NCBI RefSeq assembly: GCF_025024155.1
Contig: NW_026251778.1
Span: forward strand, 120,824-184,823
Length of the DNA: 64,000 nt
Reading direction: 5' to 3'
Source of the DNA: Gamsiella multidivaricata
Lineage: Eukaryota; Mortierellomycota; Mortierellomycetes; Mortierellales; Mortierellaceae
Shown in pieces: positions 24,612 to 36,426 of this stretch. How positions within the stretch are numbered: the first letter of the stretch is position 1; each line of letters starts with the position of its first letter. Under the pieces are notes generated by a model. It was not told the DNA's origin. It searched no databases and worked only from the letters and a program-made list of their open reading frames with translations. Made by a program: the position numbers and the translations under genes.

Positions 24612-25621
24612 TATGAGATATTGTCTTTGTTGGGGTATGAAGAGGAGTAGCTGTGAGGGAGTGCGAGTGAGGGATGGAGAGGAGGAGGAGGAGGAGGAGA
24701 AGAAAGAGAGAAGGGATGGAGGGATGGAATGAGCGTCATTCTACAGAAAGTGGTCCCTCAGCCGGTAACAGACGCGGGGCGGGCAATTGTTGGCTGGCCA
24801 CAGTGGAGTAAAGCGAGTCCGCTCACCCACACGGAACCCCACCACGGCAAAGGCGCTGTGGAGAAAAATCCGTAGTCCACGCCCACCCGCACCCGATCAT
24901 TCTACGGGACGATCGGGAAATGGGGAAATGATTCTGTAGCCAATCAGACGCGACTTTGTTCTTTTCGAGCCTATACTATACATGTACACAGACGCTACTA
25001 CGCATTGACACATGCGCGATTACAAAAACGCTCTCTCTTTCTCTCTCTATCTTCCTCTTTCCTTCTCCCCCCTTCATTTCTCGGTCGTAGACACTCAGTC
25101 CCTTTGCATTAAGACACCACTTTTTATTGCCAACGCAGGATCCACCCACCATATGTAAAACCTACAACCCTAAAAAAAAAACTCAGTTACCCCGCTCCAA
25201 ATATATCTGCAGAATGAGACAGAGGCCTCGAGTAAAATGAAGAAAGACTATGGGATGCTAGGATGAGATCTCATCGGCCTAAAACCGTTGAGACACGACT
25301 CATCGGATAAGCCATCGAATGCCAAACTCGACGGCACTGCGAGCGGCAGCAGCAACCGTCTTCTCGGGACGATAGCAAGGACGATTCTGTCGCGAGTATC
25401 AGAAGGACCTCATTGGCTTGATTTGGCCAAAGACTAGGCATTGGATAACGGCGACACGCTCGAGGGGAGTCCAAACGATAAATTGGATCCAGTGCACGGT
25501 GCCAGATTAGACTAGCGAGATGAGCGTCAATTGAAAGAGAGAGGATGCTAAGCCCGAAGGTAGAAGGGTAGGGAGGAGTGAGTGATGCTTGTGGTCATGA
25601 TGAGGGATGCGTTGCTTTGCT

Positions 25622-25655
<34 letters not shown>

Positions 25656-25840
25656 CGGATGGACTGGACAAGGGACGACGACGACAACGTAGTGGGGAGC
25701 TGAGAAAGAGGACAAGGATTTTTTTTCTTGGTACTGTTCGGAACATCTTGTGGATGTGTGCTGTGGATGTGTGCTATGTATATATGCCTTAGAAGAGACC
25801 GAAATGAGATGAATGTTGACCAAAAGACCGCCAGTCCAAG
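24612..25840. other. Intergenic region between Mpv17 and endosulfine genes
   Basis: Contains the promoter of the Mpv17 gene (GGA-rich tract 24675-24705 just upstream of its ATG), a T26 run (25625-25650) and low-complexity pyrimidines. I see no coding signal. Confidence 0.5.
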
Positions 25841-26371
25841 TTAAGCTTGTTGCTCGGCACCATAGCTTGGAAGGGCCGCCGTATTCATGAGCGACCCTCG
25901 TCGTGAGGGAATCGATCCATAGACACGATTGAGGGGCACAGAGTGAGGGATGTCCTCCGGTTGGGGGTGTCCAGAACCAACCGTTACCTCCTTGCCGGCC
26001 TTGGAGAGGGCATAGTCGCCTGAATCGAAATATTTCCGCTGTTTTGGTCAGTTCGTGATGATAACAGGAGGCAACAGCAGAAACGGTAGAGGAAGAATTA
26101 TTAGCAAAGGGATGCTCAATTGCACGATGAGACTCCAAAGGGAGAGAGAGCGAGCGAGTAACGGGGCAATACGGTGCTGAGGGAGCATGGAGAAGAGTCT
26201 TAGTGCCTACGGTAAGGGGTCAATTACCTGTTGGTGGCCGAGACTCCTTGTGAAAAGCGGTAAGCTGCCGTACTTGCTGTGGAGCTTTGCCTCTTGCTCG
26301 GCCATGATGATATCGCCGTCGTTGCTGCTAATTCCCAAATGCTGGGCCTGCGAGCTCTGCATGGAGGACAT
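25841..26371 (-). CDS. Endosulfine / Igo1-type PP2A inhibitor
   Basis: Exons 26371-26228 and 26038-25841; a phase-0 GT-AG intron, 113 aa. EQEAKLHSKYGSLP leads into RKYFDSGDYALSKAGK, the invariant endosulfine core; the Ser in FDSGDY (S54) is the site phosphorylated by Rim15/Greatwall. A second conserved-looking site, SRRGSL (S97), fits a protein kinase A consensus in the C-terminal tail, as in animal ENSA. When phosphorylated, these proteins inhibit PP2A-B55 and so control quiescence entry and mitosis (family knowledge). The gene is easy to miss because each exon is short and a longer unrelated frame overlaps it. The start at 26371 is preferred; an internal Met at 26362 is also possible. Confidence 0.9.
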
Positions 26372-27550
26372 TGAATGTGGGATAGTTCTTGGCTTCGTGG
26401 AGCGGAGGTGTTTTAATTAACGATTTGCAGAGTGTGTATGTAGCCAAAAGAGTGAGCGCGGGAGAAAGCAAGCAATTAATGGTGGTTTATTGGAGAAGGA
26501 AGAGGCGGAAGAATGGGGAAATGAATAGAAGGGCCGATTGATGTTCGATAGTGGAGCGGTGTGTGCGACGAAAAAGATGGGCGAAGGTGGAACAAAAAAA
26601 AAAAAAAAAGGATATGAACAGGGATATACTTTTTTATTTATATAGCGAGGGTGAGATTCAGTGAGAAAAGCTGCCTAAGCAAGAGCGTCCTTTTTTTGCA
26701 TTGATGGTTTACACTCCTTCTCCATTAGCGTATGGCATCTTTGACGGCGATGATGTCTATTGTTCTTCGCTTTCCATCCCCCCCCTCCCCCCTTTGCTTT
26801 CTTGAGGACAGAGCCCCTTGTATCTTTTTTTTCCTTGGACTTGGCTCCTGTTGCACCAATAAACGGCTGTCTTTTTATCTTTTTACCCCACACAGCACCA
26901 AGCGCACTAGCGGCAGCATGCGCTCTAGCTGGCTGATGAAATCATGCCGCTCTGATGCTTCGTCAAAGTTCTCACAGCCAGTAGAAGCATGTCTTCTGGT
27001 AGTGCATCTAGGGCCGTTAGCGCCAGTCAACTACCGCTTTTTACCACCGGTGCTACGAACTCACGCCCCAACCAGCTTTCAAAAGAAGGCCTCTGATCAC
27101 ACTCCCGCACTGTCATTGCGTCGGTTTCGGCTTGTTTGGCCTTTATTTACCAAATGACGAGTACCTGGAGCTATCTTTCTTCCTTTTGGCAGGTCTCGCA
27201 CTGTCCGTGTCCTTCTTTACCCTACTACCGATATTCACGTTGGGCGGCTATGACAATATCAGGGTGTGAATGAAGCCTAGACTTGTCAGCTCTGGAATAG
27301 AGCGCTCGGTTCACATGGTACGGTGCCCACAGACCTCATTGGCATCAAATGTTCGCCATGAGATATAACCGGCATCATAATCCAGGCGCCTGAATCAAAG
27401 TGGTTTAAATATAGCTAAAGACATCCAGGAAGGTTGTTGCGAGTGGTATGAAAGCTGTTTGGGTATTTTGGAAGGACAGATGCAGAGGGGCACCAGCAAA
27501 TTTTATTTATTACTTTATATGTATGTATGTGTTTAATAGTTTTTCGAGTC
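26372..27550. other. Intergenic region upstream of endosulfine
   Basis: Holds the endosulfine promoter and the 3' end of the WSC gene. The only coding-like signal is the pair of exon-like segments at 27143-27389. An open frame at 26732-27157 (+) has no motif. Confidence 0.45.
27143..27389 (-). pseudogene. Possible relic: two exon-like segments of an unknown gene
   Basis: Segment 27389-27335 follows a TTCAG acceptor and reads RLDYDAGYISWRTFDANE. Segment 27247-27143 follows CATAG, reads PPNVNIGSRVKKDTDSARPA and ends in a basic tail and a stop. The two join in phase 0. There is no room or clear start for an upstream part before the WSC gene end at 27551. It could be a fragment of a small nuclear protein gene, a very short gene, or chance. 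I do not recognise the family. Confidence 0.25.
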
Positions 27551-29185
27551 CTATCGCTGCAAACTGCCATCATCTGCCCAAGAGTCGGTGTTGTAGTGGC
27601 TGTCATCAGAAGGGATGATTTTCACATTGCTGCTCGTGGAGTCAATCGATCCTCGCAGAGTATCTGTGCGGATCGATCTCATGGACGAGCGCGACAATAT
27701 ACTCTCACGCTGATTCTCCTCCCCTTCTTCGTCCATTCGTGCAGGCTGCTGCTGCAGGGATTGGGGTGCACGACTGAACGGAGGTGGTGAGGATAAAAGA
27801 AGCTCCTTGTGGTGTATACCCGTACGCCCGTATTGTGATTGTTGTTGCTGTGCAAGCATCATGGGCAAAGGAAACGGTTGGTAAGGCCCTCGCATGCCAG
27901 TGCTATAATGAGGGCCCACCATCGGCGATGGATAGCTCGGCCGATGCATGTGCACAGATCCACTCTGTCGAGGATGAAGCGCCGGGGGTGGAGGGAAATG
28001 CATGTTGGGGGGACTAGCAGGTACGCATGGGAGTCCAGGATGGCTTGCGGTATTGCTAGAGTAAATTGGGCTGGCGCGGGTATAATCATGGCCTTCGAGC
28101 TCATCGTCGTTGGATGTGTGGACCAGCGCGGACGGGAGAAGCATATTCTCTGTCCATGCTGCTTGTGCACGGCGCCTTCGACGGCGCCTGTTGAAAGCGA
28201 CGGCCACGCCAAACAGAATACCGAAACCGATGATAGCCATAATGCTGGCGGCAATCGTGCCTGCACTTGCGCTACCAGAACCCGTTTTTTCTAGAGAAAT
28301 AGAAGAAAGAAAGATAAAAAGGAATCAATTGAGGAGGTGTACGTCAATGAAAGCCGTTCCGTGATATACTCCCAGTTCCCAATGTATCAGCATTTAGGAT
28401 ATCCGTTTTGGAAATGGAATTGGCTGTCTAGACAAATAGTTTTGGCACCTAGTTTGTTCTTGGGTACATATGTCATGACTACCTTCAGCAATGGGGTCAC
28501 TCGAAGTAACATTTTGCCCACTCCCCTTCTCCACCCCTCTCTCGGTCCCTTTCTCCTTCTTGTTTCCCCTGTTGTCATGAATGCCCGTTGCTGTTGGTCC
28601 ATGAGGAGATGCAGGTGTTGGTAACATACCCGGACTGTTGGAGCTGAGGGTCTTCCCTCCGTTGCCGGGGTCCGGGTTGTTTGTGGGGCTCGGGTCACTC
28701 GTACCTGATTCTGAACTAGGAGTGGGGTTGGAACTCGAACTAGAACTAGAGCTGGAACCGGAAATGGAGCTGGGGCCAGAGCTGGAGGTGGAGCCGCCTC
28801 CGTTATTTGCGGTCGGAATATTTGCGGTGCCGCCGATCAGGAGGACGTTGGCGGTGCCGTGAGCGGCGCCTCCACACATCTCGAAGGGATAGCCCATGCA
28901 TGGTTTGTCACATTTGGCATCATCGATCTTGTTGGAGTCCGCAGGAGCAGTGTTGGAGCAGCGGCAAGTCGAGCCCTCGGATGTGATTGCATAGGCCGCG
29001 CCATTGGACCTGCAAAAGTTGATACATGCGCCTTGGGACATGAAGATATCCTGGACGGACTTGGGATCTGATCCTACGTTACTATCGGGTTGGCCCTGAA
29101 AGCAGCCGACCATGATCTGGCCATGAACAACGTGTCCGGACCATAGCGCCGACAGGGCAATGAGAGAGAGCAGTAATTTCCTCAT
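27551..29185 (-). CDS. WSC-domain cell-surface sensor
   Basis: Exons 29185-28483 and 28290-27551; 480 aa. A signal peptide (residues 1-22, hydrophobic, ending HVVHGQ) precedes a WSC domain with eight cysteines (about 27-117, including GCFQGQ, CINFCRSNGAAYA, CRCSNT, CMGYPFEMCGG). A Ser/Thr/Pro-rich, probably O-mannosylated stalk follows to about 240. A single transmembrane helix (about 246-267) is followed by seven arginines (269-275) and a 200-residue disordered cytoplasmic tail rich in Pro, Gln and Ser. This is the layout of Wsc1-type sensors, which detect wall stress and signal to Rho1 and the cell-wall-integrity kinase cascade (family knowledge). The intron falls between stalk and membrane helix. 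It is divergent from SCAMP. Confidence 0.88.
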
Positions 29186-30317
29186 GAGTGTTACTCACGA
29201 GTGGCAGAGTTAGAGATGGTCAGTGATTGAGCTGGTGTGTAAGCTTCGAGGGTGGGTGTGAATAGAGAAGGTGGGCCTTGGTGTCTCCTGAGAGGAGGCT
29301 AGGCCAGATATGAGTGTTGGGCAGGAAAGTAGCAGTAAGAGTGCAGTGGGCGATTAAGATCGATCGGCGATGAGGTGAAGTCGAAAAAGAAGAAAGAGGT
29401 GGTAGATGAGAGCAGCATTACGGAACAGAGACAAAGAAGAAGTAAAAGTGAAGAGGCAAGCAGAGTGAATATTGAGCGAACGGCAGCGCGCGTGTGTGTG
29501 TGCTGAGAGGTGGCCAAGGCGTAGGCACCAAGATACGACGCGATGGATTGGGATTCTACAAATGGTATATGCCTGGTTCGCTAGGTAGGCACGTCCAGGC
29601 GAGACAGGAACAGGATCCTTTCAGGACAAGCAAGCACAGGAGCAGGAGTATGCAGTATGCCTCAACCTCATTGGTGCCGAGCGAGATTGCCGCCGCCGAG
29701 GGAGAGAGTGGAATGGCTCATGGATATCGAATGCACTCGCTGGGAGGAAAGACGCGTGTGGCGAAGCAGCTGGGTGCAGGCCACGTACAGCTGAAGATTC
29801 GTACGTGGATTCTTCGAAAGGGAAAATGCGATTGCAACCTTAAGTGGCAGAGGGCACCCAATACACCATTACACAAATAACTGGCCAGGGGAACTTGTGC
29901 AGAAAGCCTGGAAAGGGGGGAGGAGGAAGTGCAGAGGGAGGGCGAATGACGGTGGCATCCTCAGCTCATAACAAAAGAAATGCACACAAATGATATATGT
30001 CGAGACTACATCACCGGCCAGCTGGCTGCTGTTGCGCTTACCACCGACCCAATTGACCGATTTGTTGTGCTGGACCGCCCTATTTATATTTTTTTTTCCC
30101 TTCCTTCTCATCCCAACCCCCTCCCTTTCGCTGTCCCCCACCACCGCTCATTTCCTTTGACATCACTGCTCTTCTTCCATATCATCCCAGGCTCTCCATC
30201 TCGATTCACTCATCGAACAGTCTAAAGGATCCTACAATCGATTTCCAGGCACACTATCGCACTATACTGCACACATACAACACAGCAGCAATAACTTGGT
30301 TAGAGCAGGAACCCAGG
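29186..30317. promoter_or_regulatory. 1.1 kb divergent promoter region of the WSC sensor and SCAMP
   Basis: The two genes face away from each other, so both promoters lie here. The left half is purine-rich; the stretch before the SCAMP ATG is CA/CT-rich. I see no additional gene; the open frame at 29494-29880 has no motif. Confidence 0.5.
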
Positions 30318-31853
30318 ATGTCTTCTCAGAACCCCTTTGAACACGCCGAGTACAGACAGGCTAACCCCTTCGAGGATACGAACCAGATCCAGGCCGATGT
30401 TCCGTTAACAGAGGGAAAGTCAGAGGTCGGACAGGACTACACTTCCTACACCCAGTATGGAGACAGTCAGTCTTCTGTCTATCAGACCACCTCAACGATC
30501 CCTGCAGAGGACCCCAAGATCGCCGCCAAGGCTGCAGAGCTCCGCCGTCGAGAGGAGGAGCTCGCCGCCAGGGAGCGTGAGATTCAGGCAGCCCAGGCGG
30601 AGGCGGACCGTGTCCGCACCCAGGGCAAAAACAACTTTCCCAAGTTCTATCCCCTCATCTACATGTAAGCGTCATACTGTTCTCATTACGTCTTGATTGA
30701 TTTGCTCAAAGCTGGTTGGTTCGAGCCAGGACCATGGCTCACCATGGTTGCCGTTCTTTCTTTGTTGAATTGATGATATAGGTCCATCCCAGCAGAGATT
30801 CCAAAAGCACACCAGTCGACAGTCAGGTTCTTGTACAATATTTGGCTTGCTCTCCTCGGAACACTGGCCCTGAATTTTCTGGCTTGTATGCTGATGCTCC
30901 TTGCAGGCATTCCAAACGGCGCGGCGGACATGGGAGTGTCACTCGGCTACTGCTTTACTATTACGGCGGCGTCATTCCTGTTGTGGTATCGCCCCGTATA
31001 CAATGCCTTCATGAAGGAGATGTCGATGTACTATTGTAAGTGTTGACTTTAGACTGTGCTGGAGTTCCTCTGCATTTTACGTCAGTGCCAAGCAAAGTGA
31101 AGGGCTTCTTCGCCTCCTTGGCTTTCCCTCCTCCCTTTGCCGCTGTAGGGCTTTTGGGCTTTAGCTAATCGTGGCCTGATCAATTCCTTTTTGCTGCAAT
31201 TAGACTTCTACTTCATCTTCAATGGATTCCACATCCTCTTCTCCTTCTACATGGCTCTCGGATTCCCATCGACGTATGTATACACTGGCAAGAGAACATG
31301 AAAAGACAATTTTGAGAGCGATGAGGACACAGCGCATGGATAATTATTACAAATCCCCGATATCAGATCTTGCAGGACAAAGGACAACATTGCTGAGGCA
31401 TTACCCACAGCGTGGATGAAGATGTGATGTAGCAGGACAGCGCTAACGTGGCCACGATTATTTCCTTTCAACTCTGCTCAATAGTGGTTCTGCTGGTCTT
31501 ATCAACATGATCCAGGTCTTCAATGGACATCACATCTTTGCAGGCATCCTCTGCGTATTCTCGACGGCTCTCTGGTTTGTCCAAGGCTTTGGCAACTTGT
31601 TTTTTTACCGGTAAAGACTCAGTCGCGCATTTTTTGTTTTATTTTCGGTATGAGTCCTTCTGTTATCACAAAGAACATTGACTAACATTATGATCGTACG
31701 ATTTCTTTTGCCTTCTACAGCCAGGTTCACCAGCACTATAACCAGCAGGGACATACCTTTGACCAGGCCAAGGCTCAGGTCACCTCGTCCGCTGTCCGTA
31801 GTGAGGCTGTTCGGAATGCTGCCTGGACCGCCGCAACCAATAACAGAGTTTAA
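30318..31853 (+). CDS. Secretory carrier-associated membrane protein (SCAMP)
   Basis: Exons 30318-30664, 30782-31035, 31204-31273, 31485-31610, 31721-31853; 309 aa. The N-terminus has two NPF motifs (QNPFEH, ANPFED), which bind EH-domain endocytic adaptors. A heptad-rich coiled coil follows (ELRRREEELAAREREIQ), then four membrane helices and a short C-terminal tail. LLWYRPVYNAF between the second and third helices matches the SCAMP E-peptide (WYRP), though its usual leading Cys is absent. SCAMPs recycle through the trans-Golgi, endosomes and plasma membrane and act in vesicle trafficking. The start is the first ATG after a CA-rich leader. Confidence 0.92.
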
Positions 31854-32293
31854 GAGGCAGCGTGCGTTGTGCTGGCCACCACCTTATCGTCCTCCAACAT
31901 CCATTTCTGATATCCCGCTCTTTATGGGCTTACAACATAACATTGACATAGCACTCACCTGGAATAAAAAAAAAAATAACAATAAAAGACAGCATTCTTC
32001 AAGTTGCGCTGGACTTGATCGCACTAAACCGTTTGGGAAGACATGCACAGTCGTTTAAAAAGAGCGATAGACTATATGGTAGGCATTTGGCTAAGGAGGC
32101 TCAAGGGCCCTGCATAGCATGCCTCATCGCGTCATTGTATGCTCTTGCGCACACACCACACGCATTCGTAACGACAAAGAGGTCACGCCATGCGCACGCA
32201 TTTTTTTTAACTCCATAACTCCCTTCAGCTCTCACAGCTTCCTTCAACTTCATTCCTCTCATTCAACTCGTCATCAGCATCCGCATCGACATC
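31854..32293. other. Intergenic region between SCAMP and GNL1
   Basis: Tandem genes on the same strand. It contains the SCAMP 3' region and the GNL1 promoter; nothing else is seen. Confidence 0.5.
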
Positions 32294-35200
32294 ATGCCTC
32301 GCGCGAAACCATTTAGTGGCGCCTTGAAAAAGAAGCAATTACAGGAGCGACGAGCCCGACACAGTGCCAAACTCCAGGAACAGCAACAACAGACTGAGCG
32401 TACGAGAGGTAACCGTTGACAAAAGCACAGGATACGCCGCGGTGAAAGCAGCCCGGCCCAGGGATACTGACTCCAAGCGCCTGTGAAATAATCTGATAGA
32501 CCCTGTCCAACATGAAATTGGGAGCAACAACACCTCAGGCATTGAGCCGTACAGCGGACGGTTCGTGAAGAGTTTTTCGAAAGAGTACAAGCCAGAGTCA
32601 TCCGGTGGTGCGAGGATCTCGGTCCGAGAGAATTCGAATCATCCCGCAGGAACCAGGTAAAAGATGTCGGCCTGAAAGGGCTACAGATTCTGGTTTGGCA
32701 TGCTGCTCGATTACTTATGCTAATTTTTTTTTCTTATTAATTCATCCCGGAAAAGATTACGATCGGTTTTTATGAGGCGATCTCAAGCGGATATCGAGAT
32801 CTCTCGCAGAGCGAGCATGCAACCTCTTGAGCTGCTACCAGAGGTACCATCCTAATCACAACGCTTAACGCTTTAACAGCTTTGAATAATGGTGATTGAC
32901 AGCGGACGTTCAAACTAACGTGATGTCTTGTCATGACGTTTTTTTTTTTTTTTTTTTTTTTTTCGTTAGTCCGCACTAGAAGTGTCATTTGAAGCGATGT
33001 TTCCAGAGGTGATCGGGTTTCCGAAACGGCCCAAATGGGATTACTCGATGAGTCGCGAGGAGCTGGAAAAGAACGAGACGCGGATGTTTGAGGCGTGGAT
33101 GGACTCTATCTACAACCGATACCCAGCGGACGAACTGAGTTACTTTGAGCATAATCTGGAAGTGTGGCGCCAGCTGTACGTGTATTCTTCTGCTTTGTCC
33201 ACCACAATCGCACTGGATTGCAAGAGCAGACATTTGATTCTAACTGCTATCTATGCCTCCTGTGAATAATATCTATTGATAGGTGGAGAGTTCTGGAGAT
33301 TTCGGACATTATTATGATCATTGTGGATATCAGGCATCCGGTCATCCACTTCCCACCTTCCCTCTATCAATATGTGGTCAACGATATGAAACGCAAGCTT
33401 GTTGTTGTATTCAATAAGGTAGATGCGGAATCTATGTATTTCTATATTTTTTGTGTCCTGTGCATGATTCCATGTCGCTCAACCCAAATGTCCGCGCTTA
33501 TTCATATCTAGGTTGACTTAGTGGCACCCAACACGCTCTTCGCATGGAAACAATACTTCAAGGAAGAATTCCCAGAACTTCATATTGCATCCTTCAGCTG
33601 CTACCCTCCTGATCCAACGCTGATCAATGACTCTAGTACAGGTGAGTGAACCCGGCGGACAAATTACTGGTACGGGATATGGTCCAAAGTCGTGCCGTTC
33701 AAGCTTCGGTTATTAACACTCTGTCCACTTTGTCGTATAGCTGCGCTTCAGCGCGTGGTAAAACGACCAAGGCGTCGTTTCTATAACGCTGTGGGAGTCA
33801 AGGATGTCTTGGTGGCATGCAAGGACGTTGAGCTCTCAAAGAATGGAGATCAAGTGGATTGGGATGGCCTCATCGCACAGCATGATGCAGAAAAAGAAGC
33901 CGAGTTTCAAGAGAGCGAAGGAGAGAGTGATCAGGAGCACGGCAGGGAGCAGGATCAGGACGAGAGCCAAAAGAACTTGCTTGAGAAAGATAGCGACCAG
34001 CGACTAGGTACGTATTTAGCGATAACATGAGATCGGCACTTTGCATCGTATCTCAAGACCTTTTTTTGACATGAACATTTTTTTCATTCTTTGGGATAGC
34101 CACGACTTTACAGACGGTCAACATTGAGGACGACGAGCACATACCTCACAAGGACTACGTGACAATAGGCTTAGTGGGACATCCAAATGTCGGAAAGAGT
34201 TCTTTGATTAACAGCATTATGGGCCGGACAGTGGTTAGCACTAGTAGAACACCTGGACACACAAAACACTTTCAGACGATCCATCTGACCCACAACGTCC
34301 GACTCTGCGACTCACCAGGACTTGTGTTTCCCAGTTTGCTGCCTAAACCACTGCAGGTATGACGAGGCGTTGGACAGTAAGTGGTATTGCGGTGCTACTT
34401 GCACCAACTGCACGCGCGCTAACGCCCCCTCCCTTTTTTTTCTGCTGTTATCCTTATAATAGATCTTGTCTGGAATGTATCCGATCGCTCAGGTGCAGGA
34501 GCCCTATTCTGTCGTGCAGTATTTGGCGATGCGCGTTAATATCCCTAGGCTTTTGAAACTTGACCCGCCGCCAAGCTACGAACGTGGACCCTTCCGCTGG
34601 TCGGCCTTTGGCATTTGTGAATGTAAGTATGAGGGGACCATTGTATTGCGTTCGGAGGAAATTTAACTTTTAAAGTTAGACCATTTATATTAACTGTATT
34701 GTTGTTCACGTAGCATTCGCGCTTCAGAGAGGCTATTTAACGGCCAAGGCGGGTCATCCTGACGTGTATCGAGCTGGTGGGTTATATCATCTCTAATTTA
34801 CAGGGGTGTTTCGTGGTATGAAGGCATCAAGGGTCATACTCAGACGGCTTTTTTTTTTCTTCTTTTCCCTTCGTTTAGCAAATGCTATCCTTCGGTTAGC
34901 GAACGACGGTCGGATCCTGTTGTCCTTCAAACCACCAGGATATTTCACCAGCAGCAAGTACGAAAAGTTGAGGATTGCAGCAGCCGACGAGTTGGGAATC
35001 TCTGAGGATGATCAGGAGAATGGAAACAAGCAACATGCAGCTGTGAGGATGAAAAATGCAAGAGAAAATGAAGATCAGAGTGATGAGGATGGACTGGATT
35101 CTGATGCTCAAGGTAGCGGCGAGGAATCCGCTGGGGGAGAAGGCACGCCTGACCTCAAGAAGGGGTCCAAGTTCCAGATGAAGACGCGTGTCGGAGGATT

Positions 35201-35345
35201 TTTTGGCTTGCTTCAAGAAGACGAAGACGAAGAAGACGAAGACGAAGAAGACGAAGACGAAGATGGTGATGATGGTGATGATGATGAGGAGGATGAGGAG
35301 GACGAAGACGAGGCGCAGGAAGAGGAAGCGGACAAAAAGAAATAA
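32294..35345 (+). CDS. GNL1: Circularly permuted GTPase GNL1
   Basis: Eleven exons: 32294-32408, 32500-32656, 32756-32843, 32970-33175, 33283-33418, 33512-33641, 33741-34007, 34100-34356, 34463-34622, 34714-34776, 34879-35345; 681 aa, every phase consistent. The start MPRAKPFSGALKKKQLQ and the body (LSYFEHNLEVWRQLWRVLE) closely match animal GNL1. GTPase motifs occur in permuted order: G4 NKVD (233-236), then G1 GHPNVGKS (393-400), then G3 DSPG (437-440), as in the YlqF/YRG family. The C-terminus is a long Glu/Asp run (about 635-678) encoded by a GAAGAC-type repeat near 35218-35260. Relatives act in ribosome assembly or in the nucleus and cytoplasm; the exact role of GNL1 is not settled. An intron splits the NK/VD motif exactly. 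Confidence 0.95.
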
Positions 35346-35738
35346 GAGCGTCATGATCCCATGCTCCATGCTTCAATGTTGCGCAAATAAACCAGCAAAA
35401 AAAAAAAAAAGAGACAGGTTGCTTTCTGATCCTTGAGATGTTCAATTGGAAGCATTGCATCTGGTACATACACGATTTTTATTAAAGACGAATGCGAAAG
35501 TCTGTAGGAGGAAGAAGGCAAAATGGTACAGTTCTTTTTTAGTTTTTTAGTTTTTTTTTCTTCCTTTCTAAAGTGCTGGGAGCGGAGGATGGTGGTATAT
35601 TTGCAAAAGAAAAAGAGAGGAATCGATGGGAATAGGAAACGGCGATGGGATAAGGATGGGTGCATGTGTGTGAAGTGTGAAGGAGGGGGGGGGGACTAGG
35701 TAGTCCATGTTAACGAAATGTGCTGATCCAGCCCTATT
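35346..35738. other. Intergenic space between convergent GNL1 and membrane-protein genes
   Basis: Both 3' ends meet here. It contains an A14 run (35398-35411), T runs and a G9 run near 35687. No gene is seen. Confidence 0.55.
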
Positions 35739-36394
35739 TTAACCCAGAAGAGGACGTCTCTCTCCGACATAGACGTCATCCTGGGCGCGCTCGTGCCAGA
35801 TGGCCACGTTTTTGAGGGCACGTCTGACCAGAGCACCGACCAGCCAGCCAACGCTGACTAAGCTGGTGATGAAGACGACGGGCACGTCGGAGCCCTGCTC
35901 GACACTGATGCTGAGGATCATCCTGTTGTTGGGGCGATATCCGTCATCGTAGTAGTAGTGATGGCAGTAGTTGTTAGTCGCGTCGAATCGAGCCGTGCGG
36001 TACGGGTTGGGTTATGGTGTTGTTTTTTGGCGCGGGAAAAGGCGAGAGATAGAGAGAGAGGAAGAGAATTTAGTAAGCAATCCGTGTCAGTTTGTCAGGA
36101 ACCAAAAAAAAAAAGCTAAAGAAACCCAAAAAACACGCGCGATAACATAAGGTACAAAAGTCACGCGGCAAAAAAAAAAACCAGGAACACGCCTGCAGCA
36201 ATGTCTCAACTAGTGGTTATTATCTCCTTTTCTCTTTTCCTCTCCCCCCTCCCCTCGTCAATGCTGGTCATCCACATCCGTGGAGAAATGGTTAGGAGAG
36301 AAGGGAGGGCGAGGCGTCCATATGGTTGACTGGTGTGTGTTTGACGCGAGAGCAGACAGCATGGAGACACAAAGCACAACAACAATAACAATAA

Positions 36395-36426
<32 letters not shown>

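Noticed and set aside
26732..27157. 141-codon open frame on the plus strand
   Set aside because: No motif, low-complexity start; it overlaps the exon-like relic on the other strand.
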